Counted from the first letter of the stretch, positions 1 through 5,754 are shown. The stretch: DNA of 7,629 nt from an uncultured Lachnospiraceae bacterium (GCA_934359535.1 CAKRLN010000102.1:1-7629), one strand, 5' to 3'. Numbers and translations: made by a program. The notes: generated by a model from the letters alone, not told the origin.

Positions 1-430
1 AGTCATAATAGGTCACACGGAACATATAATTCTGGTTCTGGTTCTGCTCAATATACCGGCACGGAAAGGTATGCTCCTCACATACCTTTGGCGCACTCTT
101 GCCATTCTCCTCGAAATAATACCAGAAAATTCCTCTCCGAAGCCGCACATTAAAGCCATCAAACTTCGGAAGCACGATATCCAGCGCCTCCTGCAGCACC
201 ATCCGATTGATCCTCTCATTCAAGGTAACACTGATCCGGTACACATTTGTCATGCTCTCCCCTGCAATCACCGGGAAAAGATGTGCCGTATTGTCTAACT
301 TGTCCCAGCGGATTGGATGGGTTTTCCGGTATTCAATATCTTCCTTCCAGAGCTTTTTATCACGGAGCCTGCGCTTTTTTTCTGCCTCACGCTCCACCTC
401 TTTTTGTAATTTTTCATCTTGTTTACTCAT
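1..430 (-). CDS. Condensation/CAT-superfamily 'alcohol acetyltransferase'-like protein, N-terminal part (runs off left edge)
   Basis: The start codon is at 430 on the minus strand, and 143 codons are open to the window edge. A strong ribosome site (AGGGGGG, 440-446) and a good promoter (459-487) precede it, so the start is well supported. The first ~36 residues are very Lys/Glu/Arg-rich (MSKQDEKLQKEVEREAEKKR), probably a charged helix. After that come WDKLDNTAHLFPV (42-54), ITLN-type strand sequence, LQEALDIVLPKFDGFNVRLRRG (79-100) and FWYYFEENG. This is the pattern I associate with the N-terminal half of Firmicutes proteins annotated as alcohol acetyltransferases, which share the chloramphenicol acetyltransferase/condensation fold. 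The catalytic HHxxxD motif would lie outside the window, so neither activity nor substrate can be tested here. A role in acyl transfer, perhaps to a lipid or alcohol, is an inference from the family. The gene is divergent from a FadR-like regulator, with a structured RNA between them. Confidence 0.7.
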   Translation of the reverse strand, partial: MSKQDEKLQKEVEREAEKKRRLRDKKLWKEDIEYRKTHPIRWDKLDNTAHLFPVIAGESMTNVYRISVTLNERINRMVLQEALDIVLPKFDGFNVRLRRGIFWYYFEENGKSAPKVCEEHTFPCRYIEQNQNQNYMFRVTYYD

Positions 431-458
431 GTTTTTCGTCCCCCCTGGAAACAGTTCT

Positions 459-487
459 ATTATAGTAGAAATTCCATGTCTGTGCAA
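459..487 (-). promoter_or_regulatory. Sigma-A-type promoter of the acyltransferase-like gene
   Basis: On the minus strand TTGCAC (487-482) is followed after exactly 17 bases by TATAAT (464-459). Transcription would begin near 452, giving a leader of about 20 bases with the AGGGGGG ribosome site. The -35 box begins two bases after the T-run of the upstream terminator, so this gene appears to have its own start, separate from the RNA transcript that ends just before it. Confidence 0.7.
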
Positions 488-489
488 CG

Positions 490-524
490 AAAAACCGGCA
501 GATGACCCCTCAATCCTCTGCCGG
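490..524 (-). terminator. Intrinsic terminator ending the minus-strand structured RNA
   Basis: Read on the minus strand, CCGGCAGA (524-517) pairs with TCTGCCGG (502-495) in a perfect 8-bp stem with a 14-base loop, followed directly by five T residues (494-490). On the plus strand the stem is followed only by CTTTG, so the signal is directional. It ends transcription coming from the promoter at 811-839 and lies just before the acyltransferase promoter. Confidence 0.75.
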
Positions 525-773
525 CTTTGTCCATAATTACTCAAACCCTTCCCCATAAATTCGCAAAATCGCACGATAACTCGTGCTTTCCCGCTGCAAT
601 GCAGCTTATTTTGCTCATATATGGGGCGGTGACTCTATTCGAGCCACCTTACGAAGAAGAGAATACGCTTCTTCTCATCTTCTAAGGGTTCTGAATAGTT
701 ACACTTTTATTAAAAAATACTCCCTCCTGTTATATCTACGGGATCCAAATGGGCCGCACCAGTTATGCATCAT

Positions 774-786
774 CTGGTACGACCAG
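774..786. promoter_or_regulatory. FadR/GntR-type operator 1 (CTGGTACGACCAG)
   Basis: This is a perfect 5+5 palindrome with a 3-base centre, of the TGGT-N3-ACCA class bound by FadR-type GntR regulators. The longer stretch 772-786 (ATCTGGTACGACCAG) equals, as I recall it, the first 15 bases of the Escherichia coli fadB FadR site. It lies at about +19 to +31 of the minus-strand promoter at 811-839, a position suited to blocking elongation or initial transcription of the structured RNA. An additional ACCAG half-site lies at 758-762. Confidence 0.7.
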
Positions 787-810
787 CCGCACTCATAACA
801 TTAGGCATTT

Positions 811-839
811 ACAATACCATACTTTTTTCCTACTGTCAA
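811..839 (-). promoter_or_regulatory. Strong sigma-A-type promoter for the minus-strand RNA
   Basis: On the minus strand a perfect TTGACA (839-834) is separated by 17 bases from TATTGT (816-811). The predicted start is near 805-804. No gene follows for about 370 bases. What follows is the operator at 774-786, the structured RNA and its terminator, which is the main reason for calling an RNA gene here. Confidence 0.7.
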
Positions 840-879
840 TATTTGAAAACTTTTCTCATATCGTGCCGATATTGCATTT

Positions 880-933
880 TTGCCACTTTTTTACATAAAT
901 TTTATTGTTTTTCCAAATCGGATATTGTAGTAT
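880..933 (+). promoter_or_regulatory. Possible promoter(s) of the FadR-like regulator gene
   Basis: Two overlapping candidates, both with 17-base spacers, are visible: TTGCCA (880-885) with TATTGT (903-908), and TTGTTT (905-910) with TAGTAT (928-933). Neither is near consensus at both boxes, and the region is A/T-rich, so the choice is uncertain. Either would place the operator at 974-986 inside the early transcribed leader. Confidence 0.35.
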
Positions 934-973
934 ATCTGTAGTTACTAGAAAAAACAACCACTTTTTTTATATT

Positions 974-986
974 CTGGTATAACCAG
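974..986. promoter_or_regulatory. FadR/GntR-type operator 2 (CTGGTATAACCAG), probable autoregulatory site
   Basis: The half-sites CTGGT and ACCAG are the same as in the operator at 774-786, with a different 3-base centre (ATA instead of ACG). It ends two bases before the AGGAG ribosome site (989-993) of the FadR-like gene. This placement suggests autorepression by blocking the leader. The two operators are exactly 200 bp apart. Confidence 0.75.
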
Positions 987-1001
987 TAAGGAGACAAACC
1001 T

Positions 1002-1703
1002 ATGGCTTTTCACAAATTATCTGCTCCTTCCCTAAAGGAGCTGTTTATCTCAGATTTAGAAAGTAAAATTTTATCCGGGGAGCTTCCAATCGGCACAAAG
1101 CTGCCAAGCGAACGCGAGCTTGCGAGCTCTATGCAGATAAGCCGCGCAGTTGTAAATTCCGGCATTTCTGAGATGGAGAAAAAGGGCTTCCTCGTTGTAA
1201 AACCAAGAATCGGAACCTTTGTCGAGGATTACAGGCGGAACGGAACGCTTGAGACACTTGTCTCGATCATGAATTATCACGGTGGCAATATCGGACGCCG
1301 CGAGGTGCGTTCCATCCTGGAGCTTCGCATTGTGCTTGTCCAGCTTGCAGCTGCGCTTGCCATCGATCAGGCAGGAGATACGACACTTCATTCCTTAGAA
1401 CCGCTGCTTTCGGACATTCAGGGCAGTAACACCGATGAAGAGCTTGTGGAAAACACCTTCCGCTTCTACCATGAGCTTTCTTATATCAGCGGCAATATGC
1501 TGCTTCCGCTTTTCTTCATGTCCTTCAAGGAGCTTGTCTGCCCGCTATGGATGCGTTTTATCCGGAATTACGGCAGAGATGCCCTGATCCACAGAAGCGA
1601 GGTATTTCTTGAGCTTTTGCTTGCAAGAAAAAAAGAAGAGCTTGATGCGCATATCACACAAAGCTCTTCTGACAGTATTGATGGTTCCATGCCAATTTAT
1701 TAA
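1002..1703 (+). CDS. FadR-like GntR-family transcriptional regulator (FCD-type C-terminal domain)
   Basis: This is a 233-residue dimeric DNA-binding repressor or activator, expected in the cytoplasm. An N-terminal winged helix-turn-helix spans residues ~9-77, with the GntR signature LPSERELASSMQISRAV (34-50) and a wing at VVKPRIGTFV (65-74). Arg38 and Arg48 align with the E. coli FadR DNA-contact residues Arg35 and Arg45. A helical effector domain follows (~95-222), containing FRFYHELSYISGN (153-165), which resembles the FadR segment ending in ASGN more than typical metal-binding FCD sequences. Length fits the FadR family (~240). The start is fixed by AGGAG (989-993), eight bases upstream. 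Family knowledge plus the TGGT-N3-ACCA operators at 774-786 and 974-986 point to self-regulation and control of the divergent minus-strand transcript. Acyl-CoA or another fatty-acid-derived ligand is a guess by analogy with FadR. The protein is convergent with hflX. Confidence 0.85.
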   Translation: MAFHKLSAPSLKELFISDLESKILSGELPIGTKLPSERELASSMQISRAVVNSGISEMEKKGFLVVKPRIGTFVEDYRRNGTLETLVSIMNYHGGNIGRREVRSILELRIVLVQLAAALAIDQAGDTTLHSLEPLLSDIQGSNTDEELVENTFRFYHELSYISGNMLLPLFFMSFKELVCPLWMRFIRNYGRDALIHRSEVFLELLLARKKEELDAHITQSSSDSIDGSMPIY

Positions 1704-1729
1704 AAAAACAATCCGCTGACCGTCTTTTT
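1702..1729. terminator. Weak A/T-stem element between convergent genes
   Basis: AAAAAAAC (1702-1709) can pair with GTCTTTTT (1722-1729), the pairing including one G-U on the minus strand, around a 12-base loop. T-runs lie on the appropriate side for both strands. It is the only candidate terminator in the 26 bases between the FadR-like gene and hflX. The stem is nearly all A-T, so it would be weak. Confidence 0.35.
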
Positions 1730-2980
1730 CTAATCTGGCAGCTTCCCGTAAACCTCCATCGGGACATAGGCCTTTATGGCAATGCCATCTGCTTCATAAT
1801 CCTCGGAAAGAAGTTCTCCCTGGCTGCGGATAAGCTGGATCAGTCCAGCATCTGCATACGGGATCACCCGTTCGATATAGATTTTATTTTCCCTTAAAAT
1901 TTCAGCTAACAGCTCCTTCACTTCGAAAAGACCTTCCTCCTTTGCCGCGGAGATCGCAAGCGTATGGTCAGCCCTGAAATCATGCAGTGGTTCGTCATCC
2001 GTCCGAAGATCCTGCTTGTTAAATAATGTAACAACCGTCTTATCCTTTACCCCAAGCTCATCCAGCGTCTCGTATACAATATGCATCTGCTTATCACGCT
2101 GCGGATTGGATGCATCCACGACATGGAAAATATAATCAGAGTATTTTGCCTCCTCAAGCGTACTCTTAAATGCCTCGATCAGATGATGCGGGAGCTTGCG
2201 GATAAAACCAACCGTATCCGTTAAAAGCACCTGCTGCCTTCCGGAAAGGGTAAGCATTCTTGTCGTTGGATCAAGCGTTGCAAAAAGCTTATCCTCCTCA
2301 AGCACCTTTGCATCCGTCAGATGATTTAAAAGCGTGGATTTTCCGGCATTCGTATAGCCAACAATCGCAACGACCGGAATCTGGTTTTTCGTTCGTTTGG
2401 AACGTGCCACCTCACGGTGCTTCTGCACCTCCTTTAATTCACGGTTCAGCTGTGCGATCCGGTCTTTGATCAGACGTCTGTCAATCTCAAGCTTCTTCTC
2501 TCCCGGTCCTCTCGTTCCGATTCCGCCTCCGAGCCTTGACATCGATCTTCCAAGTCCACTCAGGCGGCTCATCCGGTACTTAAGCTGCGCAAGCTCGACC
2601 TGGATCTTGCCCTCACTTGTTGTCGCACGGTCCGCGAAAATGTCTAAAATTATAAGCGTCCGGTCCATCACCTTCGTCTGAAGCTGATCCTCTAAATTAT
2701 TGAGCTGTGCCGGCGAAAGCTCATCATCACAGACAATTCCGGTTGCCCCGGTCGTTTCGATCAGCTCCGCGATTTCTTTTACTTTTCCGGTTCCAACGTA
2801 AGTACCCGGATGGATCAGCTCCCGCTTCTGGATGAGCGTCCCGCAGACCGATGCACCAGCTGTTTTTACAAGCTCTGCAAGCTCGGTTAAGGAATCCTCC
2901 GCGTCATCCCCGTCCTGCTCACTCACACCGACTAAAATCACGCGTTCTTCTAATTCTTCAATCTTAAATGCTTCTGCCAT
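1730..2980 (-). CDS. hflX: GTPase HflX
   Basis: This is a 416-residue ribosome-associated GTPase that in other bacteria splits stalled or hibernating 70S ribosomes, for example after heat or antibiotic stress. The N-terminal HflX domain (~12-195) includes IHPGTYVGTGKVKEI (56-70) and the family signature GTRGPGEKKLEIDRR (155-169) before a Lys/Arg-rich coiled linker. The G domain carries G1 GYTNAGKS (208-215), the G2 region ATLDPTTR (234-241), G3 DTVGF (255-259), G4 NKQD (321-324) and G5 SAAKEEG (344-350). A short C-terminal domain follows (~367-414). All nucleotide-binding motifs are intact and the length is usual. AGGAG (2985-2989) precedes the start with only four bases of spacing. The start lies 11 bp after the stop of the TPR lipoprotein gene, so the two are very probably co-transcribed from the promoter at 4045-4073. 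Confidence 0.95.
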   Translation of the reverse strand: MAEAFKIEELEERVILVGVSEQDGDDAEDSLTELAELVKTAGASVCGTLIQKRELIHPGTYVGTGKVKEIAELIETTGATGIVCDDELSPAQLNNLEDQLQTKVMDRTLIILDIFADRATTSEGKIQVELAQLKYRMSRLSGLGRSMSRLGGGIGTRGPGEKKLEIDRRLIKDRIAQLNRELKEVQKHREVARSKRTKNQIPVVAIVGYTNAGKSTLLNHLTDAKVLEEDKLFATLDPTTRMLTLSGRQQVLLTDTVGFIRKLPHHLIEAFKSTLEEAKYSDYIFHVVDASNPQRDKQMHIVYETLDELGVKDKTVVTLFNKQDLRTDDEPLHDFRADHTLAISAAKEEGLFEVKELLAEILRENKIYIERVIPYADAGLIQLIRSQGELLSEDYEADGIAIKAYVPMEVYGKLPD

Positions 2981-2991
2981 AGTTCTCCTTT

Positions 2992-3960
2992 TTATCTCGT
3001 CTGAAGGAAGGTGTTCTCACGGGCTGCACTCTCGTCATCCGGATATTCTTCCACGTAATCTGCCATCATTTTTTTTGCCGATTCAAAATCACCGGAAAAT
3101 TCATATGCTGCAATGCATTTTTTCATAAGAGCCTGCTTGTTCGGCACCTCGTCCATGTCAAGTCCTGCTGTAAAATACGTAACTGCCTGCGCATAATCCT
3201 TTTTCTCCATCTGCTGCATGCCGTATTCATAAAGCTCCGAGGATGTGACATCGCCGCTGTCCAGGTATGCCTGCATATAGCTGTCTGCACTATCTGCATC
3301 ATCCTTTGCACTGCATACCTGTGCCAGATAGAAATTGGCCTCCTTCTCTCCGGCATCCAAGGCCTCCTTTAAGCAGCTCTCCGCCTTGTCATAATCCTTT
3401 AAAAGATAATAGATCTTTCCTTTTTCCAGCTTATCCTTTGTCTTGTCGCCCTTGATCTTTAATGCCTCATTCAGATAATACTCGCCGTCCGATTCCTGAT
3501 CATTGGCCGCCATGGAATTGTAGATTCCGATGTAGAGATCATAATTGTCCGGATCCAGCTTAACTGCCATGCTGTAATCATTGACTGCCGATTCCTTATC
3601 GCCCATCGCATAGTATAGGCTGCCCCGCAGATAATATGCATCTGCCGAATTGTTGTCGTAGCTTATAATCGAATTATAGGTATCCATTGCCGCATCGGTA
3701 TCTCCGGAAAGATACTGTGCCTCTGCCTTATAAAAACAAAGATCCAGCTCTTTTTTACCAATTTTTCCATCGGATTCATCAAGCGCCTTCTGGAAAGCAT
3801 CCACGGCATCCCCATACTGCTCCTTGTCCATCGCTTCAATACCCGACTTGCGGTATGACTCCATTGCATCGTCTTTTTTATTTTCACAGCCCGTAAATAA
3901 CATGACTGCTGCTGCCCCGGTAAGAACCAAAGCAAGCCATTTCATTTTCTTATTCTTCAT
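2992..3960 (-). CDS. Tetratricopeptide-repeat lipoprotein
   Basis: A 322-residue secreted lipoprotein. The N-terminus MKNKKMKWLALVLTG, followed by a hydrophobic stretch ending in LFTGC (21-25), is a lipoprotein signal peptide. Cys25 would be lipidated and the rest exposed outside the membrane. The mature part is made of about seven or eight degenerate TPR units from residue ~33 to the C-terminus. They show alternating Ala/Tyr/Gly helix patterns such as AYYLRGSLYYAMGDKESAVNDYSMAVKL and a strongly acidic surface (many Asp/Glu). TPRs are protein-interaction scaffolds, and no catalytic domain is visible. The start at 3960 was chosen over an in-frame ATG at 4026 because it has GAGGA about seven bases upstream and places the signal peptide at the true N-terminus. 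It is the first gene of an apparent operon with hflX. The partner and precise role are unknown. Confidence 0.85.
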   Translation of the reverse strand: MKNKKMKWLALVLTGAAAVMLFTGCENKKDDAMESYRKSGIEAMDKEQYGDAVDAFQKALDESDGKIGKKELDLCFYKAEAQYLSGDTDAAMDTYNSIISYDNNSADAYYLRGSLYYAMGDKESAVNDYSMAVKLDPDNYDLYIGIYNSMAANDQESDGEYYLNEALKIKGDKTKDKLEKGKIYYLLKDYDKAESCLKEALDAGEKEANFYLAQVCSAKDDADSADSYMQAYLDSGDVTSSELYEYGMQQMEKKDYAQAVTYFTAGLDMDEVPNKQALMKKCIAAYEFSGDFESAKKMMADYVEEYPDDESAARENTFLQTR

Positions 3961-4044
3961 TGATGTTTCCTCTTTATTTTCTAAATTACTGCTTTTCTTT
4001 TTCATACTGTATAATTTGGCACTCATGAGTCTTTATCTTCTACG

Positions 4045-4073
4045 ATTCTACCATTGACCGGGGCGCACCGCAA
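4045..4073 (-). promoter_or_regulatory. Promoter of the TPR lipoprotein-hflX operon
   Basis: On the minus strand TTGCGG (4073-4068) is followed after 17 bases by TAGAAT (4050-4045). The predicted start is near 4038, giving a leader of about 78 bases. The -35 box overlaps the foot of the terminator hairpin at 4072-4117, so hairpin and promoter share bases. Confidence 0.5.
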
Positions 4074-4129
4074 GCGGTTCCTGCCGAAAAAGAGGAATAA
4101 CCCGGCAAAAACCGCTTTTTCTTGTTTTT
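4072..4129 (+). terminator. Plus-strand intrinsic terminator between divergent promoters
   Basis: AAGCGGTT (4072-4079) pairs with AACCGCTT (4110-4117). The inner stem TGCCG (4082-4086) pairs with CGGCA (4103-4107), with unequal internal loops and a 16-base apical loop. T-runs follow at 4116-4120 and 4125-4129. No plus-strand gene ends upstream, so it probably stops stray transcription, or antisense transcription from the hflX region, entering the LysR gene. Confidence 0.65.
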
Positions 4130-4150
4130 CATGTCCGGTTCTATTATACT
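4122..4150 (+). promoter_or_regulatory. Promoter of the LysR-family gene
   Basis: TTGTTT (4122-4127) is followed after 17 bases by TATACT (4145-4150), giving a start near 4157 and a leader of about 70 bases. The -35 box lies within the T-rich tail of the terminator at 4072-4129. A short palindrome, CGATTATCG (4174-4182), lies in the leader. Whether it is a LysR site cannot be told from sequence alone. Confidence 0.6.
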
Positions 4151-4225
4151 ATTACATTAGAAATAGGTAAAAACGATTATCGGTACTATGAACATAAGTT
4201 TTTGATATATCAGGGATTTTTTACT

Positions 4226-5137
4226 ATGAATGTAAATTTAGAATATTACAGAATTTTTTATTATGTTGCAAAATATAACAATTTTACAAAGGCGGCACAT
4301 GCCCTCGGCAACAGCCAGCCCAATATTACACGCGCCATGAACTGCTTAGAGCAGCAGCTTCACTGCACGCTTTTTATCCGCACAAACCGCGGTGTCCACC
4401 TGACTCCGGAGGGTGAACGTCTTTATACCCGTGTCTCCTCTGCCATGTCACAGCTTACGGCTGCGGAATCTGAGCTTTCCGACAGTGCCAGCCTGATGCA
4501 CGGAAGCATTGCGATCGGTGCCAGCGAAACCGCATTAAACATCTATCTTCAAAAGGTGCTTAAAGCCTTCCACATGACGTATCCCGGAATCCGCTTAAAG
4601 CTTTACAACCACTCCACCCCACAGGCGATCCATGCGGTAAAAAACGGAGAAATCGATTTCGCCGTCGTAACGTCCCCAACGCTCATTGAGGCTCCGTTAA
4701 AGGAGATCAGGCTCCGTTCCTTTCAGGAGATCTTAGTCAGCGGAACAACCTTCCTTCCACAGATCAAGCCTCCGCTCTCCCTCTCGGATCTTAACAGGTA
4801 CCCGCTTATTAGCCTCGGGCGCGAGACCACCACCTACCGTTTTTATGAAAAACTGTTTTCAGCCCATAATCTGGAGCTTAACCCGGACATCGAAACAGCA
4901 ACCACCAGTCAGATTCTGACGCTCGTCCAGTGCGAGCTCGGACTTGCCTTTCTTCCAGAGGAGATGGCACAAAAATCCATTGCTGCGCAGGAAATCATAA
5001 AATTACCGCTTCAGGAGGAGATCCCGAAGCGGCATATCTGCCTTGTCTATGATCCTGAGCATCCGTTAAATGCGGCTGCCCAGAAGTTCAGGCAGTCCAT
5101 GCCTGATCAGACCAAAACATCACTCCGCCTGCTTTAA
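4226..5137 (+). CDS. LysR-family transcriptional regulator
   Basis: A 303-residue regulator, the usual LysR length. The N-terminal winged helix-turn-helix spans residues ~1-60, with FYYVAKYNNFTKAAHAL (11-27), then SQPNITRAMNCLEQQL and FIRTNRGVHLTPEG, the standard LysR DNA-binding pattern. A linker helix follows (~62-90). The periplasmic-binding-protein-like effector domain begins at GSIAIGASET (~93) and includes the glycine-bearing LGLAFLPEEMA segment near residue 246. The ligand is not identifiable. The start at 4226 has AGGGA (4212-4216) nine bases upstream, and residue numbering then fits the family. An in-frame TTG at 4202 lacks these features. LysR genes often control a divergent neighbour, here the TPR lipoprotein-hflX operon, but no shared operator is evident. 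The 3' end overlaps the TetR gene by 18 bp on the opposite strand. Confidence 0.9.
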   Translation: MNVNLEYYRIFYYVAKYNNFTKAAHALGNSQPNITRAMNCLEQQLHCTLFIRTNRGVHLTPEGERLYTRVSSAMSQLTAAESELSDSASLMHGSIAIGASETALNIYLQKVLKAFHMTYPGIRLKLYNHSTPQAIHAVKNGEIDFAVVTSPTLIEAPLKEIRLRSFQEILVSGTTFLPQIKPPLSLSDLNRYPLISLGRETTTYRFYEKLFSAHNLELNPDIETATTSQILTLVQCELGLAFLPEEMAQKSIAAQEIIKLPLQEEIPKRHICLVYDPEHPLNAAAQKFRQSMPDQTKTSLRLL

Positions 5138-5698
5138 GCATCCGATCATATCATTGACCGGATGGGAAAGCAGAATGAAATATTCCTCTGCTGCAAGCCG
5201 CGCCGGAAGATGCATTCCCTTCTGTATCCATTCGGTAATCACAAAGCAAATTGACTGCGCATAATAAGCGGCAATCACTTCCGGCTTTATCCAGCCATAA
5301 ACATATTTCTTTCCGCTTTCCATATCATTTACAACCAGCTCCAGTTCCTTTGCCGCACACTGTACAAAGAGATCCTGAAAAGAAATCGGCTCCTGTAACC
5401 GAACAAGCCTGCTGTAAAAGGCGCGGTCTGTTTCAATATTACTTAAAAGCACAACCATCGCCTCAAGCAGCATTCCATTTTTCAGAAGTGGACGGACCGG
5501 TTCTAACAGCTCCGTTGTAATGATCGATTCGATCAGCCTGTATTTATCTGCAAAATGATTATAAAAGGTAGCCCGTATCACACCAGCCTGATCTGTGATC
5601 TGCCGGATCGTGATTTTTTCAATTGGCTGCTTCACCGCAAGCTCCTTAAACGCATCAAAAAGCTGCCTGTCAATTGTATTGTTTCCATGATCAATCAT
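5120..5698 (-). CDS. TetR/AcrR-family transcriptional regulator (DhaS-like)
   Basis: A 192-residue predicted dimeric repressor. The helix-turn-helix lies at residues ~10-55: a DAFKEL helix, then ITIRQITDQAGVIRATFYNHF and DKYRLIESI, a typical TetR signature. The C-terminal half is all-helical and ends with YYAQSICFVITEWIQKGMHL and AAEEYFILL, a layout I associate with the DhaS-like C-terminal family (TetR_C_8). The ligand is unknown. The start at 5698 was preferred over an ATG at 5743. The latter lies only 11 bases from the promoter -10 box and has no ribosome site, whereas a GGAAG run precedes 5698. It has its own promoter downstream of panD and may act locally or on itself. Its last codons overlap the end of the LysR gene in antisense. 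Confidence 0.88.
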   Translation of the reverse strand: MIDHGNNTIDRQLFDAFKELAVKQPIEKITIRQITDQAGVIRATFYNHFADKYRLIESIITTELLEPVRPLLKNGMLLEAMVVLLSNIETDRAFYSRLVRLQEPISFQDLFVQCAAKELELVVNDMESGKKYVYGWIKPEVIAAYYAQSICFVITEWIQKGMHLPARLAAEEYFILLSHPVNDMIGCLKQAE

Positions 5699-5732
5699 CT
5701 TTCTTCCACTTCCATTCGTGCTTATTCTTATG

Positions 5733-5754
5733 TACACTCTCATTACCGTGTGTA
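5733..5754. promoter_or_regulatory. Possible TetR autoregulatory operator
   Basis: TACAC (5733-5737) and GTGTA (5750-5754) form an inverted repeat with a 12-base centre. Flanking TA pairs extend it at matching distances. It covers the predicted transcription start and abuts the -10 box at 5755-5760, a typical place for TetR self-repression. The half-sites are short, so chance is possible. Confidence 0.3.

Larger units (their letters stand above)
490..805 (-). ncRNA. Candidate structured non-coding RNA (unrecognised family), about 315 nt
   Basis: A near-consensus promoter (811-839) and an intrinsic terminator (490-524) delimit a minus-strand transcript with no convincing reading frame. Its core, 702 to 533, is almost fully paired by eye. 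P1 is GTAACTATTCAGAACCC (702-686) with GGGTTTGAGTAATTAT (548-533): 16 pairing positions with one C/A mismatch, one bulged G and two G-U pairs. P2 is GAAGAtGAGAA (682-672) with TTCTCtTCTTC (663-653), extended by TTA/TAA. P3 is GGTGGCTC (648-641) with GAGTCACC (635-628). P4 is CCCCATA (626-620) with TATGGGG (557-551). P5 is GCAAAAT (614-608) with ATTTTGC (569-563). Inside P5 are two hairpins: GCTGC-ATT-GCAGC (605-593) and GCACGA-GTTA-TCGTGC (586-571). Four G-U pairs across the transcript occur on the minus strand against one on the plus strand, agreeing with the promoter and terminator. The 5' part (780-756) forms a further hairpin that contains a FadR-type operator. It could be a stand-alone small RNA or an attenuated leader for the acyltransferase gene. 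It matches no riboswitch or RNA family that I know. Confidence 0.6.

Noticed and set aside
551..660. T-box leader, because AAGGTGG...ACCGC resembles the T-box motif
   Set aside because: The motif is split by a hairpin. No stem I specifier arrangement or anticodon-like loop is evident, and the downstream gene is not an amino-acid gene.
533..702. Retron-like msr-msd RNA, suggested by the inverted terminal arms
   Set aside because: No reverse transcriptase gene is in the window, and the nearest downstream gene is an acyltransferase. The two nested short hairpins do not resemble a long msd stem.
533..702. Miniature transposable element (MITE) with terminal inverted repeats
   Set aside because: The arms are imperfect, with G-U pairs and a bulge, and no target-site duplication is visible. 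A promoter and terminator flank it. It is still possible, and a genome-wide copy search would settle it.
583..798. 71-codon plus-strand open frame
   Set aside because: It lies wholly over the structured RNA and an operator, has no ribosome site, and its protein shows no recognisable family pattern.
3961..4026. Upstream start of the TPR lipoprotein at 4026
   Set aside because: It would put 22 charged residues before the signal peptide, while GAGGA directly precedes the ATG at 3960.
4202..4225. TTG start for the LysR gene at 4202
   Set aside because: The ATG at 4226 has a well-placed AGGGA, which would lie inside the extended reading frame.
5699..5743. Upstream ATG of the TetR gene at 5743
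   Set aside because: It is only 11 bases from the TATAAT box, has no ribosome site, and adds 15 residues before the conserved domain.
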